Origin: Bimastos eiseni | Taxonomy: Eukaryota > Annelida > Clitellata > Crassiclitellata > Lumbricidae | Assembly (NCBI GenBank): GCA_959347315.1 | Contig: OY365806.1 | Span: 39,002,903-39,066,902 of the forward strand | Reading direction: 5' to 3' | DNA length: 64,000 nucleotides | In this document: piece after piece, positions 30,680 to 42,590 of the stretch | Layout of the letters: the number at the start of each line of letters is the position of its first letter | Position numbering within the stretch: the first letter of the stretch is position 1 | Position numbers and translations under genes: made by a program | The notes under the pieces: generated by a model | Seen by the model: the letters and a program-made list of their open reading frames with translations, nothing else | What the model was told of the DNA's origin: nothing | Databases searched by the model: none

Positions 30680-33585
30680 AGAATCTTGCAACGGCGCAAA
30701 TGACAGTCGCCAATTTGAACGATTACTACATAAATAAATCGGACAACGCTGGCAGCCAGTTTGATCTTCTAAGCGAACCCAATTCCAGTCCACTGGATTG
30801 CCTTCTTGATCTATTTGATTCCCCCGGCGTCGGTTTTGCTCCGGAACGCAATGAGAACATAATTTCTAGCGCCTCGGCTAGAAAATCGCAGGAATCTTGT
30901 AGAGGTTTAAAGAGAAGTGAAAGCAGTTTGTCAGAAAGCAGAAATCTATTGCCACTTCTGTCTAACACTGGCGCGACTGCCATCTCTCGGAATACGAGCT
31001 TCGTTCCTCAGACCGAGCCCTCAGAACTTAAAAGACCAATACCTATCTATCTACCTCGACCAGCTTCTGCTGCTACTGCTTCGTGTGCTCTAAATTCCAG
31101 CGGAAGTCTTGCTATGCCATCTCAGTCTTCTGGACGTTGGAACCCACTACAAGTCGGCTTGCGCATAGCTGCATTGGTCAATGCCCGTCCGAACGAACCG
31201 CTTTCCATCAGTGGAGTTCACGGTATCGAACAAAACATTAGCAACAGCGCGATTTTTAGACTGAATGCTGCACCAATTATCGTCTATCCAAAACTTTGTC
31301 CTCCTCATCCTCCTCGTCTTCCTCATCCACCACTGTCAATATCACTTCAATCAAAGATACACCATAGAGAAAGGTTGCAATTAAACAACTCTGCACAAAG
31401 TCGGCTCCCAGAAGCTCACGGTATCGAACGAAAGATTAGCAACAGAGCAACTTTTAGACTGAATACTGCGCCAACTGTTGCCTATCGGAAGCTTCTTCTT
31501 CCCGCTCTTTCCATTCCTACTCCGCCTCCACTGCCAAAGGTATATCCTTCAAAGACCCAAAATGAGCAAAGGTTGCAATCAATCAACTCTGTACATAGTC
31601 AGCTCCCAGATAAAGGTGCCGGCATGGCTCACAGTGGTCAAGCGGACCCTATTCTGCTAAATTTGAAAAGTGAAGAACATTGGACCAACGCATCCAAAAC
31701 GAAATCTATTCAAGCAGAATCGACGACCGTCACAGATGTTTCAGCGCTAGGAAATGTACCCGGAGCTCGTCTACGTCAAGCCGAACTACGAATGAGGTAT
31801 TCCGCTCTAAATCCACCGCGTTTTCCTTCCCAGCCACCGCCTCGGCCTCCACTTAACAAAGCTATTAATGCTATACTTCCTCTTCAGAAACATGATCGGA
31901 ACGCAAGTAACGAAGCCGGACACATGATACCTCTGTCCAAACTGCACACACAACTCGTGTCCCATTGCAACGCTTCACGAGTTGTTAATGCATCCTATTC
32001 TTTTCGAAATCAAATGAAAGCAGCTATCCTTCGGTTCCCAAATCGAAGAGTTCTCGATCAGGTAGTCAAACAGTCCGGAGAGCAGCTCCAGAATCAGAGT
32101 TTTGTCTCAAATCAAGCTGAACATGTAGTCTTTAATCGTCGACTTCAAAACGCTACATTTCGTTCTGTCTGTAGGGAAGGTCGAAACGTGACCCATCGAA
32201 ATCACAAAGAATCGGATATTATTCTCACCTATCGGCTATGTCAGAACACGGAGGTTGTGCCACAGACTTTCCAGACTCAGGCTGGAAAGTCGTCTCCTTC
32301 AAATAGCAACCATCAACCTGGAGAATTAATGCGAGGAATGAATACAGACATTATATTTATCCAACCTTTAGTTAAAAAACTCTCTCCTGTCCATCAGTTT
32401 TATTATCATGAAAGTCGACAAATATCCAACCACACGAACTCAATTGCACTTAATTCACTCCCTCAGCAACACAACAGACCACTTGCTTGTGCTGTCGGTC
32501 AAAATGTAGATCTAAAGCCTCCGTCTCAGAATCTCTTCAGAAACCACGAATCTTCAATTCCTCCAGAATATAATATTAAGCATTCATTTTTGTACCCGTC
32601 GGAAGGCAGCCTTGTGTCTCAATCCCCACATATTGCTCAAACCTCTCAGATTCAACAGCTTGACCTGTCAACGGCAGACAAAACGCCTTATTTGCGATCA
32701 CGTAGCATCATCGCCAACACCAACAGCATGTCCTTGTCTTCAAAATATGCCGCTCACCAGAAACGGTCGCATCCTCCAACAGCCTGCCCAACTGCTTGCT
32801 TCCGACTCAGTGAAGCAGCGCCACGTCCCTTCATCTTCCCAACCAATTATCCGCCGTTTTGGCACGATGACGTCAAAGTCAATCGTTCGGCAAACTCGCT
32901 CCATCGAAATCGAAATGTCAACAACGACGACGGCAAAAGAGCTAAGGGAGTCAGAGGAGGCAGGCGAGCTAAGAGAGGCAGGTATGGCGGAGGTGATGAC
33001 GGTGGAAAAAGAGCTAAGGGAGTCAGTGGAAGCAGGCGAGCAAAGAGAGGCAGGTATGGCGGCGATGATGACGGTGGCGGCTATGATGACGGTGACGACG
33101 ATGATGACGGTGGCCTGGGAGTTATAGGACGCAGACCAGACAAGTATAGACGTAGGAGACGCAGGTATGGCGGTGATGACGGCGATAGCAGTGATGACAG
33201 TAGCAGAGGTAACAGTAGAAAGGAAAAGAAGAAGGACAAGAAGAAGAAGAATGACAAAGATAAGAAGAAAAGAAAAGAAAAAAGAAAGAAAGAAAAAAGA
33301 AAAAAGAAACGAAAAAGAAAACAGAATAAAAAGACAAAAAAGAAAAGAAAAAAAGAACAGACAAAAACAAGAAAAAAGACTAAAAAAGACAAAAAGACAA
33401 AAAAGACAAAAGAAAAGACAAAACACAAAAATAAGAAAAACGGGAAAAAAAAGAAAAAAGAAAAAGACAAAAAAAAGAAAAAAGACAAAAAAAAGAAAAA
33501 AGACAAAAGAAAGCGAAAGGGAAAGAAAGAGGGAAAGAACAAGAGAGAGAAAAAGAACAAGGGAAAGAACAAGGGAAAGAGATAA
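30680..33585 (+). CDS. Long open exon: low-complexity basic protein with lysine-rich tail
   Basis: A pyrimidine-rich tract and CAG (30678-30679) form a 3' splice site, and the frame is open from before this point to TAA 33583-33585. The first Met after the acceptor is codon 30700. Up to 968 codons from that acceptor. Layout: Ser/Pro-rich first part; two ~66-residue internal repeats beginning GVHGIEQNIS and EAHGIERKIS; a long Ser/Asn/Gln region; two repeats with RRAKRGRYGG; an Asp/Gly stretch (DDGDDDDDGG); then about 120 residues, mostly Lys (KKKDKKKK). No known domain, signal or membrane segment. Probably a host gene or an expanding orphan exon; nuclear/nucleolar or mineral-matrix roles are only guesses. 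Confidence 0.55.
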
Positions 33586-35280
33586 TAGGGTAAGGAGAGG
33601 GGAGGTAAGGGTGGTAAAGGGGGTAAGAGGAGGTAAGGTAGGTAAGGGGGTAAGGGAAGAAAGGGAAGGGGTAAAGGAAGGGGAGGTAAGGGGTCAGGAG
33701 AGGAGAGGCAAGGGGAGGGGAGGTAAGAGAGGTAAAGAGGGTAAGGAGAGGAGAGGCAAGGGAGATAAAGGAAGGGAAGGTAAGGGGTAAGAAAAGGAGG
33801 GTAAGGGAGGTAAGGAAGGTAAGGGGAGGGAAGGTATGGGGTAAAGATACGGGAGGTAAGGGAGTTATGAAAAGTAAAAGGAGGGGAGGGGAGGGAAGGA
33901 GATTGGAGGTAAGGGGATTCGGAGAGGGTTGGTCAGGGAGGTAAAAAGGTAAGGGAGCGGAGGTAACGGAGGTAAAAGGGTAAAGGAAGGGGAGGTAAGG
34001 GAGGTAAGGGGTAAGGGGAGGGGAGACAAGGGGGTAAAGGAAGGGGAGTAAAGGAAGGTATGGGAAAGACAGGTAAGGAGGGTAAGAAGAGGGGAGGTAA
34101 GGGGAGGGAAGGTAAGTGAGTTAATGACGGTAAAAGAAAGGCAGGTAAGGGAGGTAAGGGGTAAGGAGAGGGGAAGGCAAGTGTGGTAAGGGAAGGGGAG
34201 GTAAGGGAAATTAGGGAATGGGAGGTAAGGGGTAAGAGGAGTTGTGGTAAGGAAGGTTAGGGGAGGGCAGGTAAAGAAGAAAAGGGGTTTAAGGGGAGGG
34301 GTGGTAAGGGGAAGGATGAAAAGGGAGGTAGAGGGTAAGAAGAGGGGAGGTAAAGGGGTAAGAGCAGAGGGGCTAAGGGGTGTGGAGGGGAAGATAGGGA
34401 GGTAAACGGGAGGGAAGGTAAGGGGGTTAGGAGATTGGAGGTAAATGCTGAGGCATGATGGGTAAGGGGTGGAGATAGGGGCAGTGGGAAGAGGGGTGGG
34501 GGAGGCTGGGGAGGCATGGGAAGTGGAGGCGGAAGAACGGTAGGCAGTGGAGCTACGAGAGATAAGATAGGTGGGGGAGGTAGGGCGAGGGAAGGGAAAG
34601 ATAAGAGATAATGAAAAAGAAAGACAAGTAAGGGAAAGACAAGCAAGGGAAAGATAAGTAAGGGAAAGGCCAGTAGGAGCAAGACATGCACGGGAACTAA
34701 GGGCCGTAAAACGGACAAGGCAGGTATGGGAGGCAAGGGAGCTAAAGGAGGCAATGGAGCTAATAGATGCACAGGAGCTAAGGAGCAAAAGAAGTAAGAG
34801 GAAAGCAGGTAAGAGAGGCAAAGGAGCTAATAGTGTTAAGGGAGCTAAGGGAGCCAATGGAAGAATAGGACCTAAGGGAGGCAAGAGCGAATAGGGAGCT
34901 AAAGGGCTAAGGAGCTAAATGGGTAAGGAGAGTCAAGTGAGCCAAGGGAGGCAAGGAAGCCAAGGGAGCTTAGCATAGCCAAGAGGACTAAGGGAGGTAA
35001 AGGGATAAGGGTAGGCAGGAAAGGGAGACAAACGAGCTGCTGGTGCTAAAAGAGCTACGGAAAGTAAAGGAGGCAAGGAAGCTAAGTGAGCTAAGAAAAC
35101 AAAATGGGTTAGGGGAAGGCAAGGGAGCTACGGGAGGCAAGGGATGCAAGTTAGCCAAGGGATCTATGGGAGCTAAAAAAAAGTTGCAAGGGAGCTAAGG
35201 GAGTGAAAGGGGCAAGGGGAATACAGGTAAGAGAGGAAAAAGAGCTGAGGATGCTAAGGGAGCTAAAGGAGATAAAGGAG
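33215..35280 (+). repeat. Polypurine minisatellite, GGTAAGG-based
   Basis: From within the Lys-rich codons onwards the + strand is almost all purine plus T, in diverged units such as GGGAGGTAAGG and, later, GGGAGCTAAGG. Open frames on either strand here reflect base composition only (Leu/Pro/Phe-rich on -). Confidence 0.85.
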
Positions 35281-35700
35281 GTAAGTTGAAGGCAGGCAAG
35301 GGAAAGACAAGTAAAAGCAAGAAAAGCAAGAAAAAGAAAAGCAAGGGAAACGAGGATGAAGGAAAAGACGATGATAAAAGCGATAAAACCACGGATGAAA
35401 AAGTGTCCGATGATGAAGAGACGGATGTGGAAGAGAGCAAAGTTGAAGACACAGAAAAGGAAGAGACAGAAGATGAAGATACCGAAGCTAAACAACTTGC
35501 GAATTCAGTGATTGTTAGGAAAGTTGCAAGGATGTTACGATAGACGGACAAACCGAAGAAGACGACAAAGATGGAAAACTAAGGCAACGCCAAGCAGCAA
35601 TAGAGGTAGAAGAGAAAGAAGAATTAGAAAAAGATAAAGGGACATGATAAAACAGAGGAAAAAGATGAAAATACCGAAAAGGTTGACAAGTTAAATACTG
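35281..35700 (+). CDS. Possible exon, Lys/Glu/Asp-rich
   Basis: 85 open codons from 35286 (KAGKGKTSKSKKSKKKKSKG, then an acidic run DDEETDVEESKVEDTEKEE), further acidic coding-like sequence in shifted frames, and a good 5' splice site at 35700-35706 (CTG|GTAAGT). Composition matches the exon at 30680-33585, so it may be another exon of that gene, or a decayed copy. Weak. Confidence 0.35.
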
Positions 35701-35706
35701 GTAAGT

Positions 35707-36059
35707 TCGGAAACTGATTAATGTGTTTTACTTTTAATTAATAAGATAGGCTAAATAAAATCGAGGTAAAATCAACGAATTTAGCTTAAACAATGATTTT
35801 TCTTAGATCTAGCTTCCAGCGCCGTATTAACCCATGGCAAGGCCCCTAGACTTCGAGCTTCTTGTAGCCCCTTGAGAGTTTACATCCCTAACGCCCTTCC
35901 CAGTTTCCTTGCGAATTTCACGCTCTCCTTTCGTACAATTTACTACTAATAATATTACAAAGGAGTAATAAATGGAGTAAAAAAGAAAATGATACTTTGT
36001 CAGACAGCCTTAATAATTGGCATGAAGCAAATGCTTAAACAAATGTAGGCCTACATGTT
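35707..36059. other. No feature seen
   Basis: AT-rich sequence without an open frame, repeat or recognisable motif. Confidence 0.6.
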
Positions 36060-37060
36060 TGAAAGTGTCCTGCATTTCATTGTTAGCAATAGCTTGAAGC
36101 ATTCTCGGTGCAATAAAAGTCCCATAATTTTAACCTTTTTGAATTAGCCAAGCATCATATTCATAGTCATTCATATACTCTTGGAAATGAATAATTTCCT
36201 CAAGGGTTCTGGTGTTGAGGTCTTCTGGGTAGGTATTCACCAGCCTCTCGGCCGCCTCCCTCAGTTGGTCACCATTAATCGAGGTCAATTTTTAATGGAA
36301 GCCGAGTTTACCAGAAATTAAATTATGCCTACAGCTTCTACTGAATTACTAATAACAAGACAGTGATTGATCATGGGAAGAAACACAATGACCCTAAAAA
36401 TCTCCTTCCCTGAAAAAGCGGTAGGACCTATCTTCAAAATTGCCATCATTGTGCCTGAGCATCACACTGCCTTTTTTCTTTCTTTGGGTATCTTCTTTGT
36501 ACACCAGCTAATTTTCAAGACCAATTTTCATCTCCCCTTCTCCTCAAAGTCCTCAAATGCATCTCTTAAACTGGTGACTAAAATAATTATTCAATGGCCT
36601 TAAGAGCTTCACATATTCGTTCTGGTCAATTTTAGTGCTCTGCAACTATATTAATGTCTGGTGAAATCTTTTCGTGACGACAGACCAGAACACCAGTAAC
36701 ATGCAATTTTCCAAGGTATTCAACTTAGATAAAATACCTCTTGCCTCTTACCCCGTGCTTTGGCTCCTTCGTCCAAGTTTTCTGTAAATTGTGCTAGAAC
36801 CATCTTTATTTTTTCATATATTTTATCCACAGCTGATTGCCTTTAAAGCTTCAGAGTGGTCAGACTGTCTATTGTCAATCGTGAGCAGCGTTTGACAATA
36901 GGCAGGCCCTCACGGGCATGAACTAAAAGTTCCCACGGTTGAATTTGAATGTCCACCGAAATGACGATATCAATGTACTTAATTATCGTCCAGCAACTTA
37001 TGCCACAAAATCTAACCACTGCCGTAATTAACCGGCGATGCCGCACGGGCCTCTGCTCCT
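36060..37060 (-). pseudogene. Degraded hAT/ZMYM-type transposase-like gene
   Basis: Read on -, broken frames give coherent pieces: DKIYEKIKMVLAQFTENLDE, then LREAAERLVNTYPEDLNTRT with EEIIHFQEYM. The Leu/Tyr-Pro-Glu-Asp-Leu ... EEIIxFxxYM pattern is that of the helical region near the C-terminus of hAT/ZMYM1-like proteins. Every ~50 codons there is a stop or shift. Assignment by pattern only. Confidence 0.35.
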
Positions 37061-37104
37061 TGTGGGCCCCTGGGCTTTAGCCTGGTCAGCATTGCTAGCT
37101 TCTA

Positions 37105-37600
37105 CTCACACTATGTGTTTTCCATCATTTCAGCTTCTGCGTACACCATGATGTTTTCATTAATTTACCTGCTATTTACGCAATGATTTTTTTCATCAAT
37201 TCAGCTTCTATTTACACTGAGATTTTCCATTACGCCAATTTCTAATTACACTTTGATTTTTCCATCAATCCATCTTAACCTGCAACTATAATTATTCATC
37301 AATCGGCTTCCACGTATACTGTGATTGTACATCTTGTGAATTTATACTTACACTCTGATTGTTCCATCAATCCAGCTTCCATCTACACTATTTTACGTCA
37401 ATGCAGTTTCAACTTACACAATGATTTTTGCTCATCAATACAACTTCTAACTGCACTGTATTTTTTCCATTAGTCTAGCATCTTGCAACATTAAACTTGA
37501 TAATAGGCGCTACGTACGGTTCGGGTATAAAGCTGGTACGTAACATCTTGGCACAGCCGTTTTGGGGTAGGACGTTTTGGCACAGGCCGTATGTACAAAG
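37105..37600. repeat. Element with ~45-bp tandem CATCAAT..CAGCTTCT units
   Basis: Eight or nine diverged units of a TTTTTCATCAATTCAGCTTCTA-like word (shown here in part) at 37115-37480, then a doubled end motif (CTTGGCACAGCCGTTTTGG and GGACGTTTTGGCACAGGCCG at about 37548-37588). The same unit occurs at 42290-42540 and 59800-60350. Confidence 0.6.
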
Positions 37601-38243
37601 ACCGTTTAGATACAGAAATTAATGTTGTAACTTGTAGGCCTACATAATAGTGGGTAAAAAATATTAAGTTTTTTAATTTACATTTATATAACAAATTTAC
37701 TCCTAAAATATTCAAGAGTGTTTAGTGGTAGCTCAACAGGCTTCTATATTCAGCTTTTGTAAATAATTCCATATGTTTTTGAACATCAAAATATGTCATT
37801 CAAGTATAGTGTGTCTGCTGCAGCAGACACTCATACACTCCTTTTCTAGCTCACTTAATACTTACTTGTATTTTCGGATGCAAATAATATTTGATTAAAC
37901 TTGCTGAATGTCTAAATGTTTAAATTTTTATGATGCAGTGTGCCAATAAATTCAATTAAATTTCAAAGTAGTAGACGCTATAATCAACATATTGTGCAAC
38001 AACATTCAGAGAAGTATGTTGTCATTGTGACAATGCTAATAGTAATGATTATTTCATTGTTCATGACACTAAACCAATTTTGTGTCCACTGATGTGTTCA
38101 AATTTAGCAATTTATTACTACAGTTTCATGATAAACCCTCAATTGCATAAAATCACATGGCACAGACCAAAATAAAATATTTCGAGCTAAATGCATTACT
38201 AATTGCGGATTTTTTATTAAAAATTACTACCGGACGCTGGTTG
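37601..38243. other. No gene; AT-rich sequence
   Basis: No coding signal. The 3' side is the target of the hAT copy at 38244. Confidence 0.5.
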
Positions 38244-38699
38244 CAGAGTTGTATGGTCTCGAGACAGTGTCTCGGTCTCGAGACAGCGTCTCGGTCTCGA
38301 GACGTCTCGAGACAGTTTTTTAGTGTCTCGGTTTCGGAAGCCTGCTGTCTCGGTCTCAGTCTCGAGGTAGTGTCTCGAGTTTTTATAAACTGTCTTGAAG
38401 TGAATGTCTTGTTCTGTCTCGAACAAGCGGTCTCGATAAGTTTCGCGGGAACTGTCTTAAAGTCTTGCAAGGCAATATAAAAACTGTTCTCAGGAATTTG
38501 TACTATATACATTATAAGTTTCAAATTGAAATTACAAATAAACATTATTCCCGAAAACTGAAACATTAGCATTTTACAGCATTTTATATAGGATCACTTG
38601 TCTTTTACTGTCTCGTACTGTCTTGAACCTAGTGTCTCGGTCTCGGTACCTCACTGTCTCGGTCTCGTCTTGAAGTTTCAAGTCATGCAAACAACACTG
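38244..38699 (-). mobile_element. Non-autonomous hAT-like element, copy 3, with perfect 8-bp duplication
   Basis: 456 bp, reverse orientation to copies 1 and 2. Ends CAGAGTTGTATGG ... CAACACTG, flanked on both sides by GCTGGTTG (38236-38243 and 38700-38707). Strings of GTCTCGGTCTCGAGAC at both subtermini. This perfect duplication defines the family boundaries. Confidence 0.92.
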
Positions 38700-40345
38700 G
38701 CTGGTTGATAGACTCTATCGTCCAGACTTTAGAAGACTGGAAAGCTGTACCTTTCAACGCAACAAGTTCAAACCCCATTTGACAAACTTCTACAGTGTTT
38801 AGAATGTGAATTGTCGACATCGTATTTCTGAACCTGTTTCAGCTGCAGTATTCGACCAATTTTTCAAGTCTCTTGATTGTTTTAAAGAGTAGTAAAAATT
38901 CATTGTGCAATTGATGATCCAGCCTCTGAAGGAAATCTGCTCTCAGAAGTGTTGGGCACTGGTGGCTTGACTAGATGACGGCGGACATTATGGGATTCTT
39001 TCAAATTCAACTCAGCCAAGATATTAAACTGCGTCAGGAAAACGTTGAGTTAATCAGATTAGCACTAATCATACTGGATGCAAATCATGCTGATGTGAAT
39101 GATGATGGTCTTGTACATTTCAATCTTCCTGGAGCCTATCATGATGCCAGATTGATGGAAAAACAAATCTATTGTCTTAAAATTTACACATTTTGTGATA
39201 AGTTCAAACTTTCGATTAAAGAACAAGCCAACTGCATGCTAAAGACTCTTCGACGTATCTTTTTGGTCACTGTAACCATCTATGTGAAGGTCTGGTTCGC
39301 TACTTCAAGCAGTTCAGATGCTACATATTTTGACCTCTGCCTCCTCCAAACTTAGAAGTCATTTTGCAAGATTGACAGTAAGTTTTCAGTGCATATAGCT
39401 TGTTCCTGTATTGACAGTCTGAACTGTTCATAAAACTAGTATGTTTCCTGAGGACCTCCAATGAAAACAGATGTCAATAGGATTGATTCAAAGTCAAATG
39501 CAGAATTTCAGGCAGAGAATTTATTCGATTTTGTCATCGAAAGATCTATAAATCGTGAAACCTGAAAATTTTTCACGCACTTAAAATTGATCTAACATTT
39601 ATTTTTTCGATGACGATTCAGCTATACATGGCCTTCCTGTCCTGATTATGTTATAGGCCTAATTGTAATCTCAAAATTTCTAAAGTGCCACTTGAAAGCT
39701 AAGCGCAGGGTGCCAGCTTTTTACGAGCGCTGCGTCAATTCGATAGAGGGAGGTTAGAGTCCGGTTTCCAGGAGGTCAGCAGGGAGGCAGAAGAGCTGTT
39801 AAGGAAGGTGTCGTTTTGGTCGAGGATTGATAGGTGGAGTGTCAAGTAAGGAGTCTGGGTAAGAGTTCTTGAAACGATGAGATTTAAGTTTAGAATGGAA
39901 AGCCCGGGGTGTGATGGATATGGAAGATAAGGACAGATGATGTTGCATGACGGGCGGTGGTGATGGGGGAACCGAGAAAGTACGGAATTCAAGAAGATGG
40001 TCGTTCCAGAGACGATGGTGCGGCGTTTGAAATGGCGCGGTAAAAACATGAGATGAGATGTAACCTGAGGTCGAGTGAGGGTGAGGCAAGAGGACGATCG
40101 GGTATGGCGGGTTGGCTGTATGGTGAAGGGTTCGTGAAGATATTTGGGCTGAGAGTATTGCATTGAGACATGTCGAAACACGACGATGCTAAGCAGAAGG
40201 TAAAGAGTATGAGGGTCATCAGTGACTGTGCAGAATGTGCTGTGAATCTTGGAGCAGACTTTAGCTATGCTCTCACACATGATGAGACTCAGCGACAGCC
40301 CGTGTTTCAGACAGTCGAATATCACCGACATTTCATGATGATTCC
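38700..40345 (+). pseudogene. Degraded gene of a widespread invertebrate family of unknown function
   Basis: The part at 38975-39355 (FNLPGAYHDARLMEKQIYCLKI, FCDKFKLSIKEQ, VTIYVKVWF) and the part at 40180-40330 (ISDCAECAVNLGADF, THDETQRQPVFQTVEYHR) are N-to-C consecutive blocks of one family common, in many copies, in cnidarian, mollusc and echinoderm genomes. Its many copies suggest association with a transposon; its biochemical role is not known to me. The two blocks are separated by a reverse-oriented retroelement-like fragment at about 39725-40140. The gene's 5' part was also hit by hAT copy 3. Confidence 0.5.
39725..40140 (-). mobile_element. Retroelement (LINE-type) C-terminal fragment
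   Basis: Broken - strand frames give the pattern seen at the end of LINE ORF2 proteins (RRTIVWND-type, LEFRTFSVPPSP, FHSKLKSHRFKNSY). A second copy lies on + at 43975-44300 (FHSKLKSRLFRNSY). Both copies share the same block order. Confidence 0.45.
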
Positions 40346-40449
40346 ATTGAAGAAAATCTATAGAGATGACCAGACGTGCTACAAACCAGATATATATTAC
40401 CATGGTATGAGCTACAAGCTATTTTACTCATATATTTTGACCAGTTGAA

Positions 40450-42046
40450 TTGAAACTAAAATTAAATGTTATTTGACACGAACATCATTGCCGTTTTCGC
40501 AATGATATAAAATTTTGCCTGTCTTGAGCTGTCACTAAAACTCGTTGCATAAATGAAATATTTTGCACAAATGTTCCCAACCTCAGATCACACCAAAATG
40601 GAGGGTAGCCCAATTTGAAATCAACAAATGTGTTCTTCATGCAATTGTGAATCGCCCTACACCACAGGAACCATGCCGAAGATAGTCCATATTCTCAAAG
40701 AATCTGACTTCATGCCTATATACATCACAATTCCCGCATTTCGGAAAAAAATGGTTGTATGTGTAAATATATGTATTTTTACTGCTTTATCACTGACTCC
40801 AGTTCTACCACTGTATTTATCGGCCCGGACCTTTACAGACCAAATTGTTTTCGTCCACTTCCGCTGCATTAATCTCCATAACCTCTGAACCTCAATCCAT
40901 GCCCAGACCGGAACCATAATTATGCTAGGCTCAGTCCAGCGATCATATCAAGGTTTTTGATAAGGCAAGACGCAAACACCTCGTGAATCAGTTTTCAGCC
41001 CAATCCATTGGTGAGGATTCGCCAATGTAGGGGAGCGCTTTCGTCTTAATGGTCTCTAAAGAAAATTGATCCGTTCTGGCTTCCTTCATGTCGACTTTGC
41101 GTCTTTGGAAGAACACTGCTCTAATGCTGACTTTGCACTTTCTGCTTAGTCCTGCTGAGCTTGTATCATATCCTTCACGAGTCACGACCCTATCCCTCCC
41201 GTAAGGCCACCCCTTACAACGGAAGCATGACATTCCTTGGACATTAACCCCCGAACATTACCCCCTTTGGAGATACAGACATAACCCCAAGCATGATTTA
41301 TATAGATATTTGCCATTAACTCCTTCATCTGTGCACAGTTTGGGTATATAAAGAGCCCCAAATAATGACACTACGAACATCGGGGCTGTGCAATCTACGA
41401 CGGCTATGGTACTTAAAATTGCGACTATTATTCGTTCCTACGAATATTTGAATCGCGGGATAGGCTTAACAATAATTGAATCTCGAATTTAAAACGTACG
41501 CTGTTGGCCTTTTTTATAATGATATGAACTTTAATTATTGGCTGACAGCGACACTTCTTTTCCTCTGAGTGTACGCTGACATCAAACCACTTCCATTTTA
41601 CTGTCCAACTGTCACTTCGTATGGAATCTATTTCGTATTGTAGTGAAACACACTTTAGTAGTGTTTTCACTTCGTATTAACTCAAACAACAAACTCAATA
41701 ACTTGATGCAAACGATTGACAATGTTAACTCTACATATATTTTAAACAGCGAAGCATCTTGACTCAAATTGCACACGTTAGTATCTCCAAAATTACATGC
41801 GCTAACAGTAACACGTGCGCCAGCCTACACATTATAATTATATAGACATGGAAAATTAGCACGTCACCTAACAAATTAAGGGCGTTCAAAGTTCGCCTAG
41901 TTTTATCTATGTTATTAATATATACACACGATTCACATAGCCCTATGTTTTAGCTGTCCAGAAATAGCTAGGGGGGTCGGGTCAAAAGTTAACTTTTAGC
42001 CTACTGATTACCAAAGAATAACTTATCGTTTTAGCGTCACAAATTC
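40450..42046. other. No gene recognised
   Basis: Short frames on both strands (for example 40657-40917 and 40988-41233 on -) show no family pattern. AT-rich, no clear repeats. Confidence 0.5.
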
Positions 42047-42273
42047 ATTGCACCAGACTATGGCGACTTCGTACAATACAATACAATTCGGCATTTTTAA
42101 CGCGCTTTATCACGACAAGTCGTGCTCGAAAGCGCGCACACGTCTCGACGACGCAACTGCAGTTGTAAGCCTAATGCAGAGCAATTATTGTGTGCGAAGG
42201 AATCGAACCCGCTTGCTCGGCGCACACTGAACGTTACGGGCTGATCGCTCTAACCGCTCGGCCACCATGCCAC
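42047..42273 (-). repeat. tRNA-derived SINE, second copy
   Basis: Read on -: A box TGGCCGAGCGGTTAGAGCG, B box GGTTCGATTCC, then the body shared with the SINE at 1229 (ATTGCTCTGCA, ACAACTGCAGTTGCGTCGTC) and an ATTGT-repeat tail at about 42076-42092. The 5' and 3' acceptor arms do not pair, so it is not a functional tRNA gene. Confidence 0.8.
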
Positions 42274-42289
42274 ATGAATGCATGTTGTG

Positions 42290-42590
42290 ACATCAATAGG
42301 CCCTACAATACTTTTCAGCACATCCAGATTCCAATTAAACGTAATTCTTTTCATCAATCCGGCTTCTATGCATTTAACACAATTCTTTTTATCACATCTA
42401 GATTTTACTTACATGAGCAAGAGCTTTTTCATCACATCCAGCTTCTATAGGCCTATATCTGTGATTCTTTTAATAACATCCAGCTTCTACTTTGGCATGA
42501 TTCTTTTCGTAAATCCGGCTTCTGCTAAGTTATAACAGTGGTCGGAATTTGGGACACTGCATGGTCGGAATTTGGGACGCTAAACCGATA
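42290..42590. repeat. CATCAAT..CAGCTTCT minisatellite element, second locus
   Basis: Six diverged ~45-bp units, followed by a doubled end word TGGTCGGAATTTGGGAC (42541-42582). Same architecture as 37105-37600. Confidence 0.6.

Noticed and set aside
32740..34884. Long Phe/Leu/Pro-rich frames on the - strand
   Set aside because: They are the complement of lysine-rich codons and purine minisatellite; composition alone keeps them open.
42190..42273. tRNA gene (- strand)
   Set aside because: A and B boxes are good but the acceptor stem does not pair and the sequence continues into a body shared with 1229-1463. It is a SINE head.
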